10,058 bases of DNA from Scenedesmus sp. ARA3 (Eukaryota; Chlorophyta; Chlorophyceae; Sphaeropleales; Scenedesmaceae): contig RWJK01001097.1 in assembly GCA_004335835.1 (NCBI GenBank), forward strand, positions 1 through 10,058, in the 5' to 3' direction. Made by a program: the position numbers and the translations under genes. Every line of letters starts with the position of its first letter. The first letter of the stretch is position 1. Under the pieces are notes generated by a model. That model saw nothing but the letters and a program-made list of their open reading frames with translations, did not search any database and was not told the DNA's origin. Shown piece by piece: positions 1-8,274 of the stretch.

Positions 1-57
<57 letters not shown>
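1..57. repeat. (CAG)19 microsatellite
   Basis: Nineteen perfect CAG units at the window edge, so the full tract may be longer. No exon is recognised around it. Relative to the minus-strand genes it reads CTG. Confidence 0.97.
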
Positions 58-58
<1 letters not shown>

Positions 59-252
59 GGTTTGGGTCAGATGTCGTGATAATGGCGCTGGTTCTTGGCA
101 GTGTGCCTAGCAGCAGCATGGAAAACAAACCTTGGACCTGTACCCAGCCCACCCCAGGCCTCTCAATTTCAGCTCAGCCTGCAAGCCTTTTTAAAAGAAG
201 CATGGCAACCCAATAGCCATACAGTGTGCTGCAGTATGCTTTTGACCTTGTC
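58..252. other. No gene recognised
   Basis: Between the (CAG)19 tract and the possible Cys-rich exon I see only short open frames with no family resemblance. This could be the 3' UTR of the small minus-strand gene. Confidence 0.4.
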
Positions 253-388
253 CTACTGCAGTGCAGCTGCTTGCCGGCCTGGTGAGCGTCCAAGAGCAAC
301 AGCATCAACCAGCTGTGGTGTTTGGTGGCGATCAGTTGCAGCAGCCCAGCTGTAGCACTTGCATTTCTTTCCCTTGATACTTGTGCAG
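253..388 (-). other. Possible alternative fourth exon with Cys-rich C-terminus
   Basis: If the donor at 481-480 is used, acceptor gtgccag at 391-389 joins in phase (TG|C, Cys). It adds 44 more residues, opening with a Cys-dense stretch (C-C-x7-C-x-C-Y-S-W), before a TAG at 255-253. The phase match and Cys clustering are suggestive, but the downstream residues look like ordinary low-complexity translation. It may simply be 3' UTR. Confidence 0.2.
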
Positions 389-477
389 CTGGCACATCCG
401 GTGGTTGCAGTCTGATGTCAGTGTCCAACACACGCAATGCACACAAGCAAACCTAGACACTGCGGCTGCTCAGGCTC

Positions 478-767
478 TCACCAGCCATCCAGCCCGCCAC
501 AGAGACGCGCGTCACTGAAGTTGCCGTGCGTCGACACCACCATGTAGTGGCCGTTGCTTGCAGGAAAGACCACCTGCACGGCAGATCACGAACCAGCAAG
601 CAGGCGCAGCAGTGTGCACACGTTGACGCATGCATATGCATGCCGCAGAACTAGTTCAACAACAGCAACATAATGAGGATGGCACTTGTCAGACCACAGC
701 TGCTGCATATGGATTGCTGCCATTCCTCACTGACACAAGGGAAGTTGGTCGGATCTGGGTGTGGAAC

Positions 768-798
<31 letters not shown>

Positions 799-1397
799 TA
801 CGCACCTTGAGCTTGTATGAGCCGCCGGGGCACAAACTGCTCACACTCTGGCCTGTTGACGCTGTGCGCAGCTCAAACCTCAGTTTGCTGCGGTAACCCA
901 GCACCCGAGACATGTCAGCGGCGACGATGTGGATATGAATCAGTGGTGACGCAGCATACATTTGCTATGCAGGAAGTGAGGCATCTTCTGCAGGGGCAGG
1001 GGCATGCATGGAATGTTGCGTCACGGTGTGTGACTGGCGTGCTTGCTGGCAGTAATGCTGCGCCAGCTGCAGTGCCTGCTGCTGTGGCTGCCACTGCTGC
1101 TGCTTCCTGCTGCTGTTGCTGATGATGCTAGGCAGTGATTATTGATGTTGCCTGCAGCGGTTGCCTGCCAGCATGCAGCTCGTAGTTGCTCATATATACA
1201 AAAAAATGAGCATGTTGCGCGCACCTGTTGAGCTCTGGAGCCGAGTGAGGGCTGCTGGACAGATCTCGTGATGTTGCTGGCAGCCTGGTGCAGTTTGACT
1301 TTGCAATGTTGGCCCTGTCAGGCAAAGTGACAACCAGCAGCAGCAGCACCAGCAGTGCCAGCAGCAGCAGCAGTGGGCTCAGCTTGACAAAAAACAT
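478..1397 (-). CDS. Small putative secreted or membrane-anchored protein, 3 exons, unrecognised family
   Basis: Proposed exons: 1397-1225, 887-806 and 573-478. Junctions are GT-AG and the phases match (AG|C gives Ser; AAG|GTG is phase 0). Residues 1-25 are MFFVKLSP followed by a long Leu/Val run, which reads as a signal peptide or membrane anchor. The later part alternates hydrophobic and polar residues like beta-strands (KLRFELRTAS, CPGGSYKLK, VVFPASNGHYMVVS, THGNFSDARLCGG). Joining exons 2 and 3 makes a smooth sequence, which is the best evidence for coding. Read through, it ends at TGG TGA (483-478), about 116 residues. The same bases form a donor (TG|gtgaga), so a fourth exon at 388-253 is possible. 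The overall look recalls small extracellular beta-sandwich domains, but I cannot name the family. Exon 1 is the weakest part, because its Leu run comes from a CTG-type repeat and the true first exon may lie elsewhere. Confidence 0.45.
768..794. repeat. (CTG)9 microsatellite in intron 2 of the small gene
   Basis: Nine CTG units on the plus strand. In the sense of the proposed small gene it reads CAG and lies about 10 bases after the exon 2 donor, unlike the kinase introns, where the sense orientation is CTG beside acceptors. Confidence 0.9.
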
Positions 1398-2589
1398 GCT
1401 GATAGCAGCACCTGCGGGCAAGTCGTATATATGAAGCTCACCAGAATCCAGGATAGCTTTCTACAGGGACTGCACAGAAGCCAATGCATAGGACCATAGC
1501 AAGGCTGACTGCTGCTTTCCAAATGGCCATGCTGATCACTTGTCCGACGTCCACTGCTGTGCACCGCGCTTTGTAACCCGAAAAACAGAGATAATACTGA
1601 TGGTGTAACTTGTGGATTGCAGATGCTCGAGAGAGGCAAGCCGAAAGGCACAATAGGCGAAAGACAGCTGCGAGCGCCAAGTCACAGTGTGTAGCGGCTA
1701 CGTCCAAATCGTGCAGTCACATTTGTTGCAGCAGCTGCAAAACACAAGATGAAGAAGCGTGGATGCATCTAGTGGATGCAACTGGCTACGGAGGCTGGCG
1801 AGTGACACCTGTCCTGCTGCGGTAAACAAGTACTGTGCCCTGCTGTGCAAGCCAGGAGCCACCCACAGTCCCATATGCTGCAATATTTGCGACGGATTTG
1901 CTCGCGACTCCCGCAAGCAGCTGCTGAGCTGCGCTGAGCGTGGTGCAATCGGTCAAACACATGTGCAGGTCCAGTCACTGCTGCTGGCAGTGCCAGCTCA
2001 GCACCTGCAGCAGCTGAGGCAGATGGGGCACAAAGCACGGCCAGTGCACCACAGCAGCAGAACAGATCACAAGCGCATATCAGACAGCACACGGTTCGGG
2101 ACAAGCATGGAAGATGAGCCGCAGCCTGCAGTCAGCACTGTTGACATCATGTGCATGATGCCCCTTGGCTGACGAACAGCAAGCGCATGCGTTTACAATC
2201 ACAAGCTATACAAAGCTTTTGTCACGACTGCGACTGCACTTAGATTCAGCATTGCCAGTAACGGGACCCAACACATGCCGTCGGCCGCAGCCTGTGCCTG
2301 AGTTTGAACACTGTTACAAATTTTGGCCACTCAGGGCCTTAGCACAGACAGGTACAGGTGGCTGCCGCGCATTGCGAGGACACACCATCGACACGTGCTG
2401 CACCTCCTGCGCTGCTCCCATCACGCACACATTTGTCTTTTAAACACCAAGCATAAGACTGCTGAAATATTTTCAGCAAACAACACAGAGCATTGCGCCA
2501 GCATGCGCGGTGCACTTGCTTTGCTGCATGTTCAGCCAATTAATGCCACACACAACACACCTTGTGTCCTGAAGCCTGAGGGCAGAATC
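1398..2589. other. Region without a convincing gene
   Basis: Open frames on both strands reach about 110-140 codons (for example 1759-2172 plus and 2104-1769 minus). They overlap each other, lack recognisable domains and have no splice-linked continuation. A TATATA-like stretch near 1426-1433 lies only about 30 bases before the ATG of the small gene, too close for an ordinary promoter. The region probably holds the promoter of the small gene and the downstream flank of the kinase gene. Confidence 0.4.
2461..2477. repeat. Short inverted repeat, 7-base arms
   Basis: GCTGAAA, then TAT, then TTTCAGC form a perfect 7-base stem with a 3-base loop. It lies beyond the presumed kinase 3' end. No function is assigned. 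Confidence 0.6.
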
Positions 2590-2604
2590 TGCCCTTTGAC
2601 GCAT

Positions 2605-2609
2605 TTACA
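2605..2609 (-). terminator. Candidate polyadenylation signal TGTAA
   Basis: TTACA on the plus strand reads TGTAA on the minus strand, about 780 bases after the kinase stop codon. The motif is short and can occur by chance. Confidence 0.25.
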
Positions 2610-2736
2610 TGCTATGTTCCAACACCAGCAGCACAACTGCAGTACCATTGGTGCGTTGCCAAGATGCAGACAAACAACAGCAACATTGCCCAAACACGCT
2701 GCCACAAGGCAGCCGGCCGGTAAGCTAGCTAGCTGA

Positions 2737-2757
2737 AATGGTGTGTCACACACCATT
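2737..2757. repeat. Perfect 10-bp-arm palindrome
   Basis: AATGGTGTGT, a single C, then ACACACCATT. It is a perfect inverted repeat with a one-base centre, preceded by GCTAGCTAGCT. It falls in the presumed kinase 3' UTR. It could be a transcript hairpin, a protein-binding site or a remnant of a small inverted-repeat element; the sequence does not decide. Confidence 0.85.
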
Positions 2758-3277
2758 CCCGGCTGAACACATTTGGCTGCTGTACAACGCCACTACAATG
2801 TAACGTTGCAGCAGGACAGCAGACCCAGGACAAGTGCATCCCCCAAACACAGCTTCTGAAGCTGCCATCAGCACCACGCGGGCCGACCAGATAGGAGGTC
2901 AAAACAAGACAACACCAACACATGTGCTTCGATTGTGCTGGTTGATCAGTACCTGGTACTGCATTCCCTGCAGTTGATAGAAGAATGAAATGTCTCTCCC
3001 AAAGCCAGTCCAGATCTGGTAGGGCAACTGCTGTCACCCAACAGGTGTGTGCTGTGTATGCACACACAGCAGCTAGCGTGAGACATGGCACATTGCTGCA
3101 TACCACGATGCAGCATGCATATCATTCAAGCGTGTGGAGGTGTTCTATGCAGGTCTATGCAGGGGTATTGTACATTAAAAGCTCACTTGCAAAAGGAAGA
3201 GTTGGATAAAGTTCAGAACACACTCCGCTGCCATTCATGCAGCAGCAGGCACACACGACCACTCAGCTATGCTGCTC

Positions 3278-3278
<1 letters not shown>

Positions 3279-3326
<48 letters not shown>
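3279..3326. repeat. (CAG)16 tract, (CTG)16 in kinase mRNA sense
   Basis: Sixteen perfect units lying 66-113 bases past the kinase stop codon. The transcript would carry (CUG)16 in the 3' UTR. Confidence 0.95.
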
Positions 3327-3327
<1 letters not shown>

Positions 3328-3391
3328 CCCTGCGCGCTGCTGACCAGCTGCGCCAAAACAAACAAAAAACCTGCCACAAGCAGCAGCACGC

Positions 3392-5026
3392 TCATCCCTC
3401 ATAAAAGATCCCTCCGGCTGTAGCCTCCTTCGTGGCCGCATGCGCCGTGCCGCCATGCACCGTCTTGTTTGCCGCCAGCGCGGCAGCGGCAGCAGCAGCA
3501 GCCACGCGCCCGCCTCGGATCGATCGCTCACCCGCTGCGTTGAAGAATTGGTTGCCCGCATGCACCGAGCGCGCCTGCTGCGCTGCTGCACCCACGCCTA
3601 GGCTGCCAAACCAGCTGTTGCTGCTGCTCCTGCCCAGTAGCGAATTGCCAGCTGGTACTGATGCAGTGCCAGAAAGAGGGCTGCTGGGCCCATCAGCAGG
3701 CTGCAGCACATACTGCCCAATCAGCATGCCGTTTTTGCTTTCCTTCAGGCTCAGCGTCTTGTAGAAACGGCCTGTTGACTGCACGTCCGGCGCCCCCGCA
3801 ATCGAGGTGAGGTGCGTGGAGCGGTCGCCTGCGCTGGCTGCTCGGGCTAAGCTGCTGCTGCAGCTGGCACCACTGACAGTACTGTGCTGCGTGCCTTCCA
3901 GTGTATCGTCCTCATCAATGCTGCCATCCCCAAGCCCTGCAAACACCGGCGTCGCGCTGCCGCTGCCAGCAGCGGCACTGCCGTTGCGCAGAGATGCATC
4001 GCCGCCCGCTGATCCCGCCTTGTGGCGCGCACTGCCGATGGATATGTCTGCTCCTGCATCTGCTGCTCGCACTGCTGCTGCTGCTGCTGCAAGTGGGGAG
4101 CCTGGTGGGCTCATTGCCACCTTGTTGAGGTCCATGTGAGCCATGTCCAGGCAGAAGACCTTGTCCAGCCCACCACCCGGCATTTTCCTGCAAGCAAGCA
4201 ACAGCACAGCAGCACTGAGCACAGCCGCACCTCGCTCCTCGCGGCCTGCTGCAGTATTCACATTCATCATCGCTTTGTTATGGTCTAACAGCTGGCGAGA
4301 TCCCTGCACATATACCAAGCCAGGCTGCTGCATGCCACTCTGCCGTTTTGAACCCAAAGTAACATGTTATGTAACATGCAATATGACATGTAACAAGCCT
4401 CACCTGTGCTTCTGCGCCAGGTCCACCAGCAGGTCGATGGTAGCAAACTCGCCAGTGTCGGGTGCTGCCGTGTCGTGGCGGTTGGCTGCCAGCGACACTG
4501 TGGCACGCAACATGCGATCACGCATGTCCTGGTGACAGCAGCAGCAGCAGCAGCAGCAGTAGCAGTGAGAGCCAGCGTTGTTGGAACAGCTGCCAGCAAT
4601 CCTGAGCCTTGGGTGTCGAGAGGTGCCTTGATTGCAGTCACGCTCATGCACCCAATCAACAGCAGCTGTGCGGGTATCATTGGTTTGAATGTGAAGAGAC
4701 ACTCGCCCACAGAAACTCAGAAGCCTGTGTGATGCAGCTTAGTAAAATAACATGACATGTGACAGCCGTCAGCCGCCTCCCACCTGCTCGAGCTTTAAGT
4801 CGTCCAGCGCCTGCTGCAAGAAGGGCGGCAGCTCTGCGGTGTACCAGGGGTGCTCCTTGATGCCCTGGCGGCGGCAGCAGCAGCAGCAGCAGCGACAGCA
4901 GCAGCGGCGGCAGCAGCAGCAGCAGCAGCAGTAGCAGCAACATCAGCAGCATTGCATGCACACGCATGTGGCGCAGAGGAAACACCTCAATCCTGGCACC
5001 CCCCCAGCCTGAATCCTCCTTGATGC

Positions 5027-5075
<49 letters not shown>

Positions 5076-5636
5076 CAGGTTGCACAGGCATTTGGGCGCA
5101 GGAGATACTCTCATCCTGGTACTCCCACACCCTGAACCCTGACGGCAACCCACAGCCTTGCACATTCAACAGCAACCCTCTGTACCCGTCTTCTTACCTG
5201 CAGCGTGATGCGCTTGAACTCATCCGCCACAAAGATCTTGTCCAGCAGGTCCCTGCAGCACACCAACAGCAGCACAACACCCAATGAATGTTGGAGCAAG
5301 ACTCTTGGACATATGTTGTCCAGGCTCTGCCTTGTCACGCCAGATGCAGGAGCTCGGACCAGGGTTCATACTACTTGGTGCAGTCAAATGTGGCATGCAC
5401 CACGATCGACGCCTGATGATTTGACAAGCAGCAAGCAGCTCTGCCTCAGTTCCCACACTTCGGATTTGCAGAACAAAAACAACAACGTCTCACCTGCACT
5501 CTGGGCTGAGGTTGGTCGCGTTGGCCTTGACAAACTCGTCGCTGTCCACCCAGTTCTGCTGCTTCATGGCCTCAATGCGCGCCTGCATGGTCATGCCCTC
5601 GTTGCGGAACGCGTTGGGCGTCAGCCTGCAGCAGCC

Positions 5637-5668
<32 letters not shown>

Positions 5669-8226
5669 GGCGGTGGTAGGCAGCGTCATCATCAGTTGAT
5701 GCTGGCCAAGGCCTCATTGCAAAACACATGCAGCAGCAGGCCCAGCAGCAGCGACAGGAACGCTGTCAAGATGCTGGGAGGCAGCTTTCCGCGGGCAGCA
5801 TGCGTCCGTCTGCAGGCGGGCCATGCATTCAAGATAAACCAAGAAGAGCACGTTTGCAGGAACAACGGGCAGTGCATGTGAGCGCCCAACCACCACAGGA
5901 ACAATGTATGCATGCAGCGGTAAGCGGCAAAGCAACCCCTGCTGCAAGCGAACACCAGCCGCGCACCAGAAGGGCGTGTGTGCGCCGAAGAAGAGGTGGC
6001 ACAGCACGATGCCCAGCGCCCACACGTCGGCTTCTACCGCATCGTAGGTGTTGGTGGGGTAGAAAGCCGACTGCAGCACCTGCGGGTGATGTAACGCAGC
6101 AACACAAGCAGCCGACATGTGTTGACTGGCGGAGTCAAGTGGTGCCAAGCAGTGTTGTCCGTCATCGAAACGGTTGTCGGTGCAACAGCCCTGAAGCACC
6201 AGGAGCACTGCTCCGTGGCGTGCACAAGCATGGCAGGGACTCTCTTGCTGAGTACTACTCGCGAGACACAAGCACATCAATTGAAGCAGGGTGGTGATGC
6301 AAGGTGGTGCTGTGCAGGTTTCCCACCTGCAGGATCATGTAGGCGGCGTGCCTGCAACGGTCCTCTCATGCAGTAGTTGGCAACAAAAGTACTACTGAAG
6401 TGCCCGTAACTGGCAACAAAATACTGCATTTGCAAAGCGTGGCATGCAGTGAAGCATATGCCTAGGCAGGTAGGCCTCCTACCTGCAGGCTCATGTAGGC
6501 GGGCGTGCCCGCAAAGGTCCTTACATTGAGTATTACTGGCAACACAACAGAACCTTTACATAGCGTGGCATGCAGCAAAGCAACGACCTCAATCAGCGGC
6601 GGGCTCATGTAGGCCGGTGTGCCTGCAAAGGACCTTCCATTGAGTACTATTGGCAACAAAACACAGCATCCAAAAAGTGTGGCATGCAGTGCAGTCACGG
6701 CCTTCTACCTGAGGGCTCATGTAGGCGGGCGTGCCTGCAAATGTTTTGAAGCGCCCCACGCGCTGCGCCGGGACCTCCTTGGTCTCCCACTTGCGTGCAC
6801 AGCCAAAGTCGCACAGCTTCACCCTGCAATGATGACCCGAACGTTGCATTGACAGCGTCATGTGCATTCCAGCCACAGTCATAAGCATCCATTGTTACTT
6901 GTTGGTGCAATGCACAGTGTGCGCTGTTGCCGTATCAGTTCTAGTGAGAGGCGGGCAGTGTGTGGTAGCTTGGGGAGTGCTTATGGCATGTGGTCAACCC
7001 TGGTCAACGCTGGTCAAACTTGGTCAAACATACTAGTTTGAGCAGCGGCGCCGCCTCACCGCATGGGCTCGTCAGTGCTGAGCAGGAAGTTGGCCAGCTT
7101 GAGGTCTCTGTGCGCGATGTGGCAGCGGTGGCAGTAGCCCAGGCCCTCAACAATCTGGCGGAAAAAGTACCTGCGGCAGCGGCAACGGCAGCGGCAGCAG
7201 CAGCAGCAGCACAGCGGTGTTCTTGGTATCAGCATTGTGTACGATTGTATCTTGAGACAGTGATGTGGCAGCGGTGGCAGTCGCCCCGGCCATCCACAAT
7301 CTGGCGGAAAAAAAGTATCTGCAGCAGCAGCACAGCAGATGGTGCTGCCTATCAGCATGCGTTTGAAGGCAGTGATGTGGCATCTGCTCGCCCAGCTTAT
7401 ACTTGGTGGTGTATTTAACTGCTGCAGCATAACATGCCAGCGCTCGGCAGAGGGACACGCAAAGCTCCACGCACCATGACTGTCCCGTCTGCTTGTGTTG
7501 TGTGGTGTGACCAACTGCTGCAGCATCACATGCCACCAACACGAACCAGCACAACCGCAAGCAGCTGCAGCACTCCCACGCACCGTGCAACTGTCTCGTC
7601 GAGCTTGTATTTGGTGACATACATGTGCAGGTCGCCACCCGCCTCATACGTCATCACAATGCCCAGGTGCTTGCGCGTGAGGATCACCTGCAGGCCCACA
7701 TCGCCATGTATTTAATTATACGGCTGAGCTTAGACATAGTGATGTGCTGACCATTCCAAGCCAATCCCCCTGCATGCCATGCCCACCAAGTGTGTATGCT
7801 GCTGACTCGGGTGTCAATCACTTCATGCAAGCAGTTTCCAGTCAACAGACCTGTGTAGCACTCGGTGTCTGATGCCACATACGACGTGGCCACTTGCCAC
7901 GCCTGCATAAACAGCGAGCACATGACTCTCCTGCTTGAAACAGCCGCATGTGCCTGACAAAGAATAAGCTGTCAATCACAGATTACAGCACAAGCCCCAG
8001 CCCCCGCACCTGCTTGAGCTCCACGATGTTGACGTGACCGGCTTGCTACAGTCAGGCCGCATGCGCGTGACAAACAACAAGCCTGCCATCGCATGTACAA
8101 CACAAGGTAGTACTTAAGCCCTGCAACCGCACCTGCTTGAGCTCCACGATGTTCACGTGGCTCAGCCGCGCCTGCAGCTGGATCTCGCGCCGCACCTTCT
8201 CAGGGCCCAGCCCCAGCTCGGGGCCG

Positions 8227-8274
<48 letters not shown>

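Larger units (their letters stand above)
2590..3391 (-). other. Presumed 3' UTR of the kinase gene
   Basis: No exon continues past the TGA at 3394-3392. Going downstream on the minus strand, the first TGTAA that I find, the usual green-algal polyadenylation signal, is at 2609-2605. This implies a 3' UTR of roughly 800 bases, which is normal for volvocine algae. The UTR would contain a (CUG)16 tract and a perfect palindrome. The end point is an inference. Confidence 0.3.

Noticed and set aside
1759..2172. 137-codon plus-strand open frame
   Set aside because: It is overlapped by a minus-strand frame of similar length, has no recognisable domain and is Cys/Ser/Gln-rich as expected from translated CAG/CTG-rich non-coding sequence.
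2165..2736. Two overlapping plus-strand open frames of 92 and 137 codons
   Set aside because: No domain, no supporting splice structure, and part lies in the likely kinase 3' flank. Composition resembles random frames in this GC range.
4677..5165. 162-codon minus-strand frame with poly-Cys and poly-Leu runs
   Set aside because: It is the CTG tracts of intron 8 translated in an unused frame; exon 9 is read in another frame.
5728..6297. 189-codon plus-strand open frame opposite kinase exon 6
   Set aside because: Antisense shadow of exon 6 and its introns; the minus strand carries the kinase motifs with matching splice phases.
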